Source: Verrucomicrobiota bacterium (GTDB taxonomy: Bacteria > Verrucomicrobiota > Verrucomicrobiia > Opitutales > UBA953). From it: a DNA stretch of 64,000 bases. The stretch lies in NCBI GenBank assembly GCA_003569205.1, contig BGOK01000013.1, positions 1-64,000 on the forward strand. Direction: 5' to 3'. Below are positions 15,670 through 24,397 of this stretch, piece by piece. A program made the translations under genes and the position numbers. Every line of letters begins with the position of its first letter. Within the stretch, counting starts at the first letter, position 1. The notes beneath the pieces are model-generated. The model saw only the letters and a program-made list of their open reading frames with translations, did no database searches and was not told where the DNA came from.

Positions 15670-16967
15670 ACCTCCCCATTCCTGCCGACCAGCTCCGCGA
15701 TCCGCTCGCCCGTCGCTCTTTCATCGAGCGCTGCGCCAAAGTCTCCTTTGGCCTGAGCGTCCTCCCGTTCTTCAGTAAACTAGCCACGGCCGCGGAAGCC
15801 CCAGGCGCAGCCGCGAACGCCGGCCTCCCTGGCTTCGGCAAAGCTAAGCGCGTCATCTTCATTCAGTTGGCTGGCGGCATGTCGCACATCGACACGTTTG
15901 ATCCGAAGGCTGGGGCGAATAAGGGGCCAGCGTCGGCCGTTTCGACCAAGGCGGGCTACCAGGTGACCTCCTTCTTACCAGAGACCGCTAAGGTCGCTGA
16001 CAAAATTGCCGTTATCCGCAATATGACCGCTAAGGTCGGCGTCCATGCCTCCGCTGCCTACCTGATGCGCACGGGCTTTGAACAGCGTGGCAGCGTCCAG
16101 CACCCGACCTTGGGTGCGTGGGCTCAACACTTTCTGGGTGCGTCGAGCAAGACCCTGCCCTCTTCGGTCTGCGTGGGTCGTCCGGCAAACAAAGGGAACG
16201 GTTGGTTCCCGGCAGCCTTCTCCCCGTTGCCCATCCAATCGCCTACCGATGGGCTTCAGGATGTGCAGTCGCTGGCTGATGAGGCCACGCACGCTAAGCG
16301 CACGCAGCTCCTCGCCGACCTCGATACGGGCTTTGGCGGCAAGGCGGCTGACGAAAACGTGAAAGCCTATAATGATTTCTATGATGCGACGTTCCAGTTA
16401 ATGAAGAGTTCGGACCTCAAAGCTTTCGACCTCACGGCGGAGTCAGCTGCGACTAAAGCTCGCTACGGCACCTCGCGTTTTGGACAGGGTTGCCTCCTCG
16501 CTCGTCGCCTCGTCGAGAACGGCGTCCGTTTCGTGGAAGTAGCGCATGGCGGTTGGGATATGCACGCCACGCTGGAAGACCGCATGGAAGACGTCGGGGG
16601 CGACTTTGACCGCGTTTTCGCAGCGCTCATTCAGGACTTAGATTCCAGGGGCATGCTCGATACGACCTTGGTGGCGGTGACGACGGAGTTCGGTCGCAAG
16701 CCTGAGTTCTCTGGGGGCGGCCGCGGCCACCACCCACTCGCTTTCTCGACCGTTCTGGCAGGCGGCGGCGTCAAGCGCGGCTACGTGCACGGCGCTACGG
16801 ATGCCAAGGGCTATGCGCCCGATGGCGAAGGTATTTCCCCAGGCTCGCTCCATGCCACCATTGCCCATGCGGCCGGCTTGCCGGTGCAGACCGACATCAT
16901 CACGCCTGCGGGCCGTCCGATGCAGGTCGGTAACAAGGCAAAGATGGTCAAGGGTCTGTTCGCTTAA
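15666..16967 (+). CDS. DUF1501 family Tat-exported protein
   Basis: 433 residues. Twin-arginine start (A-R-R-S-F-I-E-R-C-A-K-V-S-F-G-L-S-V-L), so export in folded form is expected. R-V-I-F-I-Q-L-A-G-G-M-S-H-I-D-T-F-D-P-K is the DUF1501 N-terminal signature. V-E-V-A-H-G-G-W-D-M-H and T-T-E-F-G-R-K-P-E, then G-R-G-H-H-P-L-A-F-S, are the later conserved blocks. The fold is related to alkaline phosphatase/sulfatase, but the formylglycine motif is absent, so it is not a sulfatase by sequence. It is translationally coupled to the DUF1549/1553 gene and the two presumably form one export unit. Confidence 0.92.
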   Translation: MNLPIPADQLRDPLARRSFIERCAKVSFGLSVLPFFSKLATAAEAPGAAANAGLPGFGKAKRVIFIQLAGGMSHIDTFDPKAGANKGPASAVSTKAGYQVTSFLPETAKVADKIAVIRNMTAKVGVHASAAYLMRTGFEQRGSVQHPTLGAWAQHFLGASSKTLPSSVCVGRPANKGNGWFPAAFSPLPIQSPTDGLQDVQSLADEATHAKRTQLLADLDTGFGGKAADENVKAYNDFYDATFQLMKSSDLKAFDLTAESAATKARYGTSRFGQGCLLARRLVENGVRFVEVAHGGWDMHATLEDRMEDVGGDFDRVFAALIQDLDSRGMLDTTLVAVTTEFGRKPEFSGGGRGHHPLAFSTVLAGGGVKRGYVHGATDAKGYAPDGEGISPGSLHATIAHAAGLPVQTDIITPAGRPMQVGNKAKMVKGLFA

Positions 16968-17089
16968 GAGGTTGGATCGGGACGGCGTCGCGTCGTTGAC
17001 CAAAGGGGTGAGATGCAGTCCCAACCTTACCATCGGCTGCACGTGCGTATCTGGTTTGCTTTGGCGGGAAAGGCTTCGATGCTCACCCG

Positions 17090-17506
17090 ATGAATGCCCG
17101 CCTATCGCTTCGACTCTTACTCGTCCTGGATATCCTGATGCTGGTCGCGGGGGTGTCGTTATCCTTTTTCGATGGCTACCTCTTGCCGGATACTTTGGCC
17201 GAGTGGAAGGAGGCTCAACTAGACGAGGACGCCTTGTCCTTAACCGATTTAATACTCTTAGCCCTGTGGCTTGGTTGGCTCGGCGGCTATCTCGTCTCCG
17301 TGGTCGGGCTTTTCCTGCAGCAGCGTTGGGCAGCTTGGCTTTTCTTGGCGATCACAGTCCTCGGGGTGGGCTTTACGTTATCTGAGCCTTCGGTCTACTC
17401 TGGGCTCTTAGCGGCCATCGATGCGGTGGCGCTGTTGGTCCAAGGCGCTATCTTGGCCGTCTGTTTTGGGACGGACGCGTTACGTCCTGAAAATCCGGTC
17501 GCCTAA
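17090..17506 (+). CDS. Small four-helix membrane protein, unknown
   Basis: 138 residues with four clear hydrophobic segments at about 6-26, 52-72, 78-98 and 105-128. An acidic stretch (E-W-K-E-A-Q-L-D-E-D-A) lies in the first loop. I recognise no family. It ends three bases before the DUF3293 gene, so the two are probably co-transcribed. Nothing in the sequence indicates a substrate or enzymatic role. Confidence 0.7.
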   Translation: MNARLSLRLLLVLDILMLVAGVSLSFFDGYLLPDTLAEWKEAQLDEDALSLTDLILLALWLGWLGGYLVSVVGLFLQQRWAAWLFLAITVLGVGFTLSEPSVYSGLLAAIDAVALLVQGAILAVCFGTDALRPENPVA

Positions 17507-17508
17507 GT

Positions 17509-17904
17509 ATGGACGACGCTGAACTAAAGCTCTTTGCCTCAACGGTCTTCTTGGGTGAACCCTTGCCTGCCAACTGGCCGGCTTCGTTCGTTATCATCAA
17601 TGCCTGGGAGACGACCGGCGAGACTTGGCCCCTTGAGCGCAATCAGGCGGCGGATGAGGCCTTGCGGCAGGCCCTCGAGCGCGTCGGCCTGCGTCATCAT
17701 CGGGTGACTGGGGCTTCGCCCGACCTAGTCCATCAGGAGCCCTCTTGGGCGGTGGATATGTCTAAGGAGTCCGCGGATGAACTCGCCGACCATTTCCTGC
17801 AGGTGGCGTTCTTTGCGGTGGAGCAGGGGACGCTCTTCGTGGTGCCCACGGGGCTGCCAGAGGCGGCGGTCCCCCTCGGGCCATGGTCTGACCGCCTCCG
17901 CTAG
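17509..17904 (+). CDS. DUF3293 family protein
   Basis: 131 residues, the usual size. The family pattern is F-V-I-I-N-A-W-E-T-T-G-E-T near residue 30, then N-Q-A-A-D-E-A-L-R-Q-A-L, H-Q-E-P-S-W-A-V-D-M, and A-D-H-F-L-Q-V-A-F-F-A-V-E-Q-G-T-L-F-V-V. DUF3293 proteins are small cytoplasmic proteins of unknown function. It follows the membrane protein gene at a 2-base gap, and the next gene (17956) may have its own promoter. No odd base composition. Confidence 0.8.
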   Translation: MDDAELKLFASTVFLGEPLPANWPASFVIINAWETTGETWPLERNQAADEALRQALERVGLRHHRVTGASPDLVHQEPSWAVDMSKESADELADHFLQVAFFAVEQGTLFVVPTGLPEAAVPLGPWSDRLR

Positions 17905-17955
17905 GTATTTTCGGCTGGAAGGCTAGGGGAGATAGGTGAGACTGCGCCTATCCCC

Positions 17956-19179
17956 ATGAAACGCCTGCTTACCCTCCTGGCTGCCTTTGTCGCGGTCCTG
18001 TCTCTGTCCGCGGCCGATGGCCCTGGTCTCGTCAACGGCCACCCTCCGGACATCAAGACGCTGAAGGTCGGCGACGCCGCCCCGGACTTCGAGCTGCTCG
18101 GCACCGATGGCAAGAAGCACAAGCTGTCCGAATACGCCGGCGGCGAGGCCCTCGTCGTGCTCTTCACGTCGAATCACTGCCCGACCTCGCACAGCATCGA
18201 GCGACGCCTCCAGAAGTTCTATGAAGAATACAAGGGCAAGGGCGTGAAGCTTGTCGCAATCAACCCGAACCATCCGGACGGCCTCAGCAAGGACGAGCTC
18301 GGTTACGGTGAGTTTGGCGACTCGTACGCCGAGATGAAGCCCTACGCCGAAAAGAATAAGTGGACCTTCGACTACCTGTACGACGGTGACACCCAGACCG
18401 TGGCCCGCGCCTACGGCTGCCTCGCGACTCCTCACGTTTTCGTCTTCGATAAGAACCTCAAGCTCCGCTACCAGGGCCGCTTCGATGACTCCCGTTTCTA
18501 CGACGACTCTACGGTGAAGTCCAAGGACGCCCAGAACGCGGTCGACTCAATCCTCGCGGGTACGCCCGTCGCCCTCGAACTGACGAAGCCCATGGGTTGC
18601 TCGACCAAGTGGCGCGAGAAGAAGGCTGGCCATGACGCCAAGCACGCTGGCTGGGCCAAGACCCCGGTCACCATTGATTCCATCGACGCCGCCGGCCTCG
18701 CTAAGCTCCGCGCTAACACCTCCAATAAATACCGCCTTATCAACGTCTGGGCCACCTGGTGTGCCCCCTGCGTGCAGGAGTTCCCTGACCTCGTCGAGAT
18801 CTCCCGTCAGTTTGATATGCGTGATTTTGAGTTAGTCTCCGTTAGCCTCGATAAGCCCGCCGATAAGGCCAAGGCGGAGGCCTTCCTCTTCAAGCAGGCC
18901 GCGGGCATGAGCAAGAAGGTCGAGAATACCGTGAAGAAAGAAGGGCGCACCACGAACAGCTACCTCTTTACCGGCAGCAACGACGAGCTCATCGCCTCGC
19001 TCGACAAGGACATGCCTGGCCCCATACCGCACACCATCTTAGTCGCCCCGGGCGGCGAAATCGTCTGGCGCCATAATGGTGTCATCAACCGGATGGACGC
19101 CGTGAATGCGATCCTTGATCGGATGAATCGCTTCTACGCGCCGACCTCGGCCAAGGCGCCAGCGCCGGCTAAGAAGTAA
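17956..19179 (+). CDS. Secreted double-thioredoxin protein (peroxiredoxin-like + TlpA-like)
   Basis: 407 residues with a signal peptide ending L-S-A-A-D. Domain 1 (about 35-195) is an AhpC/TSA-type redoxin: G-D-A-A-P-D-F-E-L-L, then L-F-T-S-N-H-C-P-T-S-H-S with one Cys in the thioredoxin position, and A-T-P-H-V-F-V-F-D. Domain 2 (about 235-395) is TlpA/ResA-like with a full W-C-A-P-C motif and a cis-Pro segment I-P-H-T-I-L-V-A-P. So the first domain may be a peroxidase-like or degenerate redoxin while the second is a standard periplasmic disulfide reductase. A DsbD-like electron donor is encoded at 35024, a plausible partner. The tail is A/P/K-rich. Confidence 0.85.
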   Translation: MKRLLTLLAAFVAVLSLSAADGPGLVNGHPPDIKTLKVGDAAPDFELLGTDGKKHKLSEYAGGEALVVLFTSNHCPTSHSIERRLQKFYEEYKGKGVKLVAINPNHPDGLSKDELGYGEFGDSYAEMKPYAEKNKWTFDYLYDGDTQTVARAYGCLATPHVFVFDKNLKLRYQGRFDDSRFYDDSTVKSKDAQNAVDSILAGTPVALELTKPMGCSTKWREKKAGHDAKHAGWAKTPVTIDSIDAAGLAKLRANTSNKYRLINVWATWCAPCVQEFPDLVEISRQFDMRDFELVSVSLDKPADKAKAEAFLFKQAAGMSKKVENTVKKEGRTTNSYLFTGSNDELIASLDKDMPGPIPHTILVAPGGEIVWRHNGVINRMDAVNAILDRMNRFYAPTSAKAPAPAKK

Positions 19180-19242
19180 GCCTAAAGCGGAACGAGGGTA
19201 GGGGGTGGGCGGAATCGGCGATGCCGATGACCCTTTTGTTTT

Positions 19243-19312
19243 GGTAGGGTTGGCACTGCGTGCCAACCTAGCCTTTGTCAGGATGGCGCGGCGAAGCCAC
19301 GCCCCTACCCGA
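19243..19312. repeat. REP-like palindromic element
   Basis: Contains the near-perfect palindrome GGTTGGCACTGCGTGCCAACC (19248-19268, 8-base arms, 5-base loop). A second small hairpin-prone segment follows, ending in GCCACGCCCCTACCC. Short GC-rich palindromes of this kind in intergenic DNA are usually dispersed REP elements. Only one copy is seen here, so dispersal is unproven. Confidence 0.5.
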
Positions 19313-19369
19313 GACATGGCTGGTACGCATTATCTTTTCATTAGAGGAGTGAGTCGCTAGAAGATACTC

Positions 19370-20623
19370 GTGAGTGAACCGCCGATCTTTTTGTCCCTCT
19401 GCTTGCAGGCCATCATGGTCCTGTTCGCGTGCCGCGTCGCTGGCTGGATCGCCGAGCGCTTTGGGCAGCCCTCGGTGGTGGGGATGATGATTGCGGGCGT
19501 ACTACTGGGGCCGTCGTTGTTGGGGGCCATCTGGCCGGTCGAACAAGCGTGGCTGTTTCCGAAGTCGTCGCGCGACGTACTGAAGTTCTTGGCGGAACTC
19601 GGTGTCGGTGGTTACTTATTCTGCGTTGGCCTAGACTTCGATCTGGCGCAAGTTCGCCAGCGGAGCCGCTTGACCCTCGCGGTCGCTGCCGCCGGCGTTT
19701 TAGTACCGTTTTGCTTGGCGATTCCGTTGGCCCTTGCCACGCAGAATAGCCCGGACTGGTTTAAGGTCGGAGCGACGTTGAGTCAGCAGGTTCTCTTCTT
19801 GGGGGCAGCGCTTTCGGTTACGGCCTTCCCGATGCTCGTCTGGATCGTCCGGTCCAAGGGCTTAGCGAATTCCCCGATGGGTACGGTCGCCATTTCTGCG
19901 GGTGCCATCGGTGATGCCTTCGCGTGGGTCATTTTGGCGGTCGTCGTCGCTTCCTTCTCGGGTGAACCCAATGTAATTATCCGCTGCCTCGTCGGAGGTG
20001 CGCTGATTATTGCGCTCGCCCGGTATCTCGTACCACGCCTATTGGCGGGGCTCTCCGCCGAGTGTGATCGCCGGCAAGCATTGACGCCGGCAGCCATGGG
20101 GGCGGTCGCCGCAATCTTCGCCGCGTTCGTAGCTCTCAGCACTTGGTGCGGCATGCATGCGGTCTTCGGCGGCTTTCTCTGTGGCTTGGCGTTACCGCGG
20201 GGTGAACTCACCCTTGGCCTTCGGCGTATCGAGCCCGGGATTGCCATGTGGCTCTTGCCGTTCTTCTTTGCTTTTTCTGGCCTACAGACACGCATCGATT
20301 TACTCATCTCGCCGTCCGCGCTCGGGCTCTTGGCCTTGGTACTCTTGGTCTCACTCCTCGGGAAAGGTGGAGCGTGCTGGATTGCCGCTCGTTGGGCGGG
20401 TTTGCCTGCAGCGGAGGCAGGTGGGGTCGCCTCACTCATGAATGCGCGCGGACTCATGGAACTGATTCTCCTGAACGTTGGACTTCAGGCCGGACTCGTG
20501 GGTAACGTCTTGTTCTCCGTGCTGGTGGTCATGGCCGTGGTCACGACCCTACTCGCGGGACCGCTCTTCGAATGGACCTATGGACGTCAGGCACGGAAAG
20601 CCGGCGAGCTAGGGAAGCTTTAG
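19370..20623 (+). CDS. CPA2-family cation:proton antiporter
   Basis: 417 residues with about 12 hydrophobic segments and no cytoplasmic TrkA-N domain, so it is a membrane-domain-only member of the Kef/NapA-type family. Typical features: F-G-Q-P-S-V-V-G-M-M-I-A-G-V-L-L-G-P-S near the start, F-C-V-G-L-D-F-D, the acidic transport segment A-G-A-I-G-D-A-F-A-W, and L-M-N-A-R-G-L-M-E-L-I late. It exchanges Na+ or K+ for H+ at the inner membrane; the ion cannot be called. The start is GTG 19370 with a TAGAAG hexamer six bases upstream, again fitting a leaderless message. It is the last plus-strand gene before a minus-strand operon. Confidence 0.88.
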   Translation: MSEPPIFLSLCLQAIMVLFACRVAGWIAERFGQPSVVGMMIAGVLLGPSLLGAIWPVEQAWLFPKSSRDVLKFLAELGVGGYLFCVGLDFDLAQVRQRSRLTLAVAAAGVLVPFCLAIPLALATQNSPDWFKVGATLSQQVLFLGAALSVTAFPMLVWIVRSKGLANSPMGTVAISAGAIGDAFAWVILAVVVASFSGEPNVIIRCLVGGALIIALARYLVPRLLAGLSAECDRRQALTPAAMGAVAAIFAAFVALSTWCGMHAVFGGFLCGLALPRGELTLGLRRIEPGIAMWLLPFFFAFSGLQTRIDLLISPSALGLLALVLLVSLLGKGGACWIAARWAGLPAAEAGGVASLMNARGLMELILLNVGLQAGLVGNVLFSVLVVMAVVTTLLAGPLFEWTYGRQARKAGELGKL

Positions 20624-20630
20624 GAGACAA

Positions 20631-20692
20631 GGGGATGGGGGTTAGGGGGTAGCGGTTGGGGGTAGGGGGTAGGGGGTAGGGGTCTGAGGAGA
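20631..20692. repeat. G-rich tandem tract (TAGGGGG units)
   Basis: Runs of 4-5 G separated by TA or TT (GGGGTAGGGGGTAGG style) over about 60 bases between the antiporter gene and the tail of the dehydrogenase operon. It could fold as a G-quadruplex on the + strand. A similar tract lies at 21941-22003, so the dehydrogenase gene is bracketed by them. Confidence 0.75.
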
Positions 20693-20720
20693 GCCCGTGG
20701 TGCGGTCCGTGCCTTGCCAA

Positions 20721-20748
20721 ACAAAAGACCCCGGCGATGGCCGGGGTC
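20721..20748 (-). terminator. Rho-independent terminator of the sugar operon
   Basis: On the minus strand, stem GACCCCGGC/GCCGGGGTC (20727-20735 with 20740-20748, 4-base loop) is followed by TTTTGTTTG. It sits 23 bases after the stop of the Gfo/Idh/MocA gene. On the + strand there is no T-run after it, so it serves the minus strand. Confidence 0.8.
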
Positions 20749-20770
20749 TGGTTCGTGGCTGGTGTGAGCC

Positions 20771-21934
20771 TTAGGACTGCTTGACCTTGACCCACTGCTT
20801 CGTGCGGGCGGACTCAAGGACCGCGTCGCAGACATACTGGGTGCCGAGGGCGTGACGGAAGTCCGGGTAGGCCTTGGGGGCCTTAGGGTCGTCGAGGCTC
20901 TTAAGGAACTCAGCGAGGGCGTGGGTGAAGGAGTGCTCGTAGCCGAGGCAGAGACCTGGTACCCACCAGTTGCCCGAGTACGGATGGTCGCCGTCGGACG
21001 TGTGGATGCTGGCCCAACCGCGACGGTCGCCCGGCACGGCGTGGTCGAAGTAGTTCAGGCGGTTGAGGTCATGCAGGTCCCACTGGAGGGACTTATGTTC
21101 GCCGTTGATTTCGAACGTGTAGAGCGCCTTGTGACCACGAGCGTAGCGCGTGGACTCGAACTGAGCAATCGAGCCGTTGGCGAAGCGACAGAGGAAGATG
21201 GCCGCGTCGTCAATGGTGACCGCCTGCTTCTTGCCCGTGGCGGTGTGGACGCGCTCTTTGATGAACGTCTCGGTGATCGCGGAAACTTCGGTGATCTCAC
21301 CGTTGATCCAGCGGGCCGTGTCGATGCAGTGTGCGAGCAAGTCGCCCGTCACGCCCGAGCCGGCGGAAGCCGCGTCGAGGCGCCAGAGACCAGCGCCGCC
21401 CTGTGGGAGGTCAGTTGAAATCGTCCAATCCTGGAGGAAGTTGGCACGGTAGTGGAACACGCGACCGAGCTCGCCGGCAGCGACGATGTTCTTGGCCAAC
21501 GTCACGGCGGGGAGGAAGCGGTAGTTATACCAGACGAGGTTCGGGAGGCCCGACTTCTCGACCGCAGCAACCATCTTCTCGCCTTGCTCACCGTTGAGGG
21601 CGAGGGGCTTTTCGCAAAGGATCATCTTGCCGTGCTTAATGCACTCCAAGGCGATCTCGGCGTGCGAGTCGTTGGGCGTGCAGATATCGACGGCGTCGAT
21701 ATCGTCGCGAGCGACGAGTTTGCGCCAATCGGTTTCATAGGAGGCGTAGCCCCACTTTTCAGCGAAGTCCTTGACCTTGGCTTCGTCGCGACCGCAGACG
21801 GCCTGGCGGACGACATGGTGACCAGCAGTCACCTTATCCTTGGGGAAGAAGTGACCAACCTGGGAATAGGCGTTGGAGTGGGTGCGGCCCATGAAGCCGT
21901 AACCGATGAGACCGATGCGAACGGGTTTAGACAT
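20771..21934 (-). CDS. Gfo/Idh/MocA family dehydrogenase
   Basis: 387 residues. The Rossmann start [13 protein letters not shown] binds NAD(P). [12 protein letters not shown] and C-E-K-P-L-A-L-N give the conserved E-K-P motif with the usual catalytic Lys, and H-C-I-D-T-A-R-W-I holds the later D-x-x-x-x motif. Members oxidise sugars, inositols or glycosides, often at C3. It is the last gene of a four-gene minus-strand operon with a TIM-barrel isomerase, a cupin and a mutarotase-like protein, which supports a role in breaking down one particular sugar. The 79-base gap before it is a C-rich tract on its own mRNA. Confidence 0.92.
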   Translation of the reverse strand: MSKPVRIGLIGYGFMGRTHSNAYSQVGHFFPKDKVTAGHHVVRQAVCGRDEAKVKDFAEKWGYASYETDWRKLVARDDIDAVDICTPNDSHAEIALECIKHGKMILCEKPLALNGEQGEKMVAAVEKSGLPNLVWYNYRFLPAVTLAKNIVAAGELGRVFHYRANFLQDWTISTDLPQGGAGLWRLDAASAGSGVTGDLLAHCIDTARWINGEITEVSAITETFIKERVHTATGKKQAVTIDDAAIFLCRFANGSIAQFESTRYARGHKALYTFEINGEHKSLQWDLHDLNRLNYFDHAVPGDRRGWASIHTSDGDHPYSGNWWVPGLCLGYEHSFTHALAEFLKSLDDPKAPKAYPDFRHALGTQYVCDAVLESARTKQWVKVKQS

Positions 21935-21940
21935 AGTATG

Positions 21941-22003
21941 AGGGGTTAGGGGATAGGGGGTAGGGGATAGGGGATAGGGGAGGGGGGTAGGGGAGGGGGA
22001 CTG
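21941..22003. repeat. G-rich tandem tract (GGGGATA/GGGGGTA units)
   Basis: About 60 bases of G4-6 runs separated by ATA, TTA or TA, filling nearly the whole gap between the TIM-barrel gene and the dehydrogenase gene. On the transcript it becomes CCCCTA repeats ending just before the dehydrogenase start, with no Shine-Dalgarno sequence. It resembles the tract at 20631-20692. Confidence 0.75.
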
Positions 22004-22013
22004 GGAGAAAGGC

Positions 22014-23018
22014 TTAGAGGGCCTTCTTTACCTTCACCATCGCGGAGAGGATGGTGTTCCAGGTCTTGGGGTTCTCGAGGATGGCGTTCGGGAACATGCA
22101 ACCATCCCAGCAGATGTGGTGCATGCCGCGGTCGGCGGCGCCTTCGAGCCAGACCTTAGAGCAAGCAGCGATGTCGAGCTTACCGTTCGCGTCGTCGGCT
22201 TGGCAGTGACGACCGGTCTTCTCGTGGGAGCCCGTGCCGTGCACGGTGCCGTCGTTCTGGGCGACGTGGAAGTCATAGGTCCAAGGACGGAGCTTACTGA
22301 CCATCTCGCGGTAGGCAGGCCAGAACTGTTCCTGGGTGTAGCCTTCCTGGAGGAGGGCGGCCTCAGGTTCGTTGTAGCCCATCAAGTAGAGGTAAGTGTG
22401 AGCGAGGTCGGCCTGGAAACCGAAGTGCTTGGGCATGCCGACGCCTTCGAGGGTATCGAGCATCGCCTTCCACGAGTGCATACCAGCCCAGCAGATTTCG
22501 CCTTCTGCGGCGATACGCTCACCGTGGTCGGCCGCAATCTTCGCAGCCTTCTTGAAGGTATCGACGATGCGGGCCGTGTTGGCCGTCGGGTTTTCGCGCC
22601 ACTTGGCCACGCCGAATTCAGCGGAGTCCACGCGTATCAGGCCGTACTTGCGAACGCCATGCTGGTTCAACTGCTGCGCAATGCGGCAGGCCTTCTCGAT
22701 CGCGAGGAGGAACTTCTGCTGCTGCTCATCGGTGCCCATGGCGGAATCGCCCACGGTGCCACCCCAGACCGGCGCCACGAGGGAGCCGACATTGAGGCCC
22801 TTGCCGGCAATCTTGTCCGCCATCGCCTTGAGCGCATCGGAGGAGATGTCCGGGTCGGTGTGCGGGTGGAATAGGAAGAGGTCGACACCGTCGAACTTGT
22901 GACCGTCGACGTTCGCAGCGACCGTCATGTCGAGCATCTGGTCGAGGGCGATCGGGGGATGATCGGTGTTGGGCTCCTTGCCGACGAGGCCGGGCCACAT
23001 GGCGTTGTGCAGTTTCAT
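22014..23018 (-). CDS. Sugar phosphate isomerase/epimerase (TIM barrel)
   Basis: 334 residues of the AP-endonuclease-2-like xylose-isomerase fold. Metal-site features: [12 protein letters not shown] early, [14 protein letters not shown] (Glu ligand), [11 protein letters not shown] (Asp/His ligands), Y-D-F-H-V-A-Q-N-D and H-I-C-W-D-G-C-M-F. Such proteins isomerise or epimerise sugars or keto-sugars with a divalent metal and are common partners of Gfo/Idh/MocA dehydrogenases. It follows the cupin gene by 30 bases. The substrate is unknown; the pairing suggests it acts on the keto product of the dehydrogenase. Confidence 0.87.
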   Translation of the reverse strand: MKLHNAMWPGLVGKEPNTDHPPIALDQMLDMTVAANVDGHKFDGVDLFLFHPHTDPDISSDALKAMADKIAGKGLNVGSLVAPVWGGTVGDSAMGTDEQQQKFLLAIEKACRIAQQLNQHGVRKYGLIRVDSAEFGVAKWRENPTANTARIVDTFKKAAKIAADHGERIAAEGEICWAGMHSWKAMLDTLEGVGMPKHFGFQADLAHTYLYLMGYNEPEAALLQEGYTQEQFWPAYREMVSKLRPWTYDFHVAQNDGTVHGTGSHEKTGRHCQADDANGKLDIAACSKVWLEGAADRGMHHICWDGCMFPNAILENPKTWNTILSAMVKVKKAL

Positions 23019-23048
23019 AGTCTTGGGGGTTGGGGTAGAGGGTGAGGC

Positions 23049-24322
23049 TTACTTCTGCTTGGCCTTCTTGTAAGCGCCCATGGCGGGGGCGGCCGGGTTC
23101 ACTTCCGGGCCGAAGTAACGCAGGCAGACCAGCGGTTCGGTGGTAGAAGTGTTACGGAAGGTGACGCCCTTCTTGGCGCCAGCTTCGGTGCAGAAGTATT
23201 CGTCTTCGGTGAGCTCGTGGAAGCGGATGAGCTTCGGGCTGTTGAGGACCTCGCCGTTGATCGTGCCCGAACCCTGGACGCAGATCAGGCCGTAGGCGCC
23301 GTTGTCGGTGATGGTGCACTCGGCACCCGGCTCGACGGTCAGTTCCTTAGCGGTGAAATACTGGAACTTGTCGACCTTGCCGTAGACAATCCACTTGTCC
23401 ACGTAGCCCTTGCCCTGGACCGAAACGACGGGCTCGAGGTAGTGGTTATCCTTGAAGTTCGGGTCGACATTCTTGTCCCAGTCGAGCTGGTCCACGATGA
23501 AGTCGACGTCTTGATGCTTGGACTTGGGCATGTCCTTGACGAGTAAGGCCACGGTACTTCGCGGCCTTCGACGAGGTTCTGATACATACCGAACACGTCC
23601 GAGCCCCACTGGGGTTCGTAGGTGCAAAGGGAACCGGGAGCGTGCAGGATGCACGGGTCGATGAGCCAGCCAGTGCCGGGCTCGAGCTTGTAGGCCTTAG
23701 AGAGGGCGAGGATCTTGTTGTCGCCCTTGTGCCAGTTGGCAATGCACTCGCGGACCTGCGCCTTGGTCGTACCGGGCTCGAAGCCCATGAACGTGTAAGG
23801 GAAGTTGTTACCGACGTTGTTATGCTGCGGCGGGAAGTAATAGGACTCTGGCTTGCCTTCGAGGCCGAGCAGTTTGGCCTGCTTGGCATTCTGGTGCATG
23901 TGGTGCGGGATCGGACCCATGTTGTCGAAGAACTTGGAGTAGACGGGCCACTTCTGATACTTCTTCCAAATGGCGGAACCGATGAGCGCGGAGCCGCACT
24001 CGGCGACGGCCTGCTTGAGCGTGAAACGCGTGTCGCCGATAACGACGTAAGACAGACCTTCGTCGGGCGTGCGGTTGTCGTTGGCGGCTTCGGTGGTGGA
24101 AGCGAACCAGCGTTCGTCAATACCGCCGCGGCTCAGGCCGAAGGCGTAAAGGTCATCCGGGTGCAGCTTGAGGCGCTTGCCGGGCTGCAGGAAGGAGCGC
24201 GGCACCCAGCAAGGAGCCAGGCGGAGCAGCCCGCCCGTGCGGGCGAGTTCCTTTTCGACGAGGGAGGCAACTTTGGCCTTCTTCGTGGTCAGGTCATGAG
24301 TGGTCTGAGGAGCTTTAGACAT
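23049..24322 (-). CDS. Phosphomannose-isomerase-like cupin protein, frameshifted
   Basis: The gene starts at ATG 24322 (M-S-K-A-P-Q-T-T-H-D) and stays in one frame to about 23553, ending N-L-V-E-G-R-E-V-P. It continues in another frame (V-A-L-L-V-K-D-M-P-K-S-K) to the stop at 23049. One extra base at the CC of 23553-23554 would join both parts into about 424 residues. The two frames together contain I-P-H-H-M-H-Q-N, then L-G-L-E-G-K-P-E-S-Y-Y, which resembles the H-x-H...G-K-x-E metal site of type I mannose-6-phosphate isomerases, and a second cupin half (S-V-Q-G-K-G-Y-V-D-K-W). The operon context argues for a working sugar isomerase, so the missing base may be a sequence error. Confidence 0.75.
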
Positions 24323-24397
24323 GAGGGTGGGGGAAAGGTTGGGGAGTGAGATTTAGGGGAGTCCGTGGGGGTGGACAAGTATTAGTCGCTGGAGGTT

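Noticed and set aside
20631-20692. Telomere-like repeat
   Set aside because: Short G-rich tracts inside a bacterial chromosome with flanking genes on both sides; no end structure.
23049-23654. A separate small cupin gene
   Set aside because: It continues the upstream cupin protein in another frame after one missing base; its own N-terminus is frame-shadow sequence.
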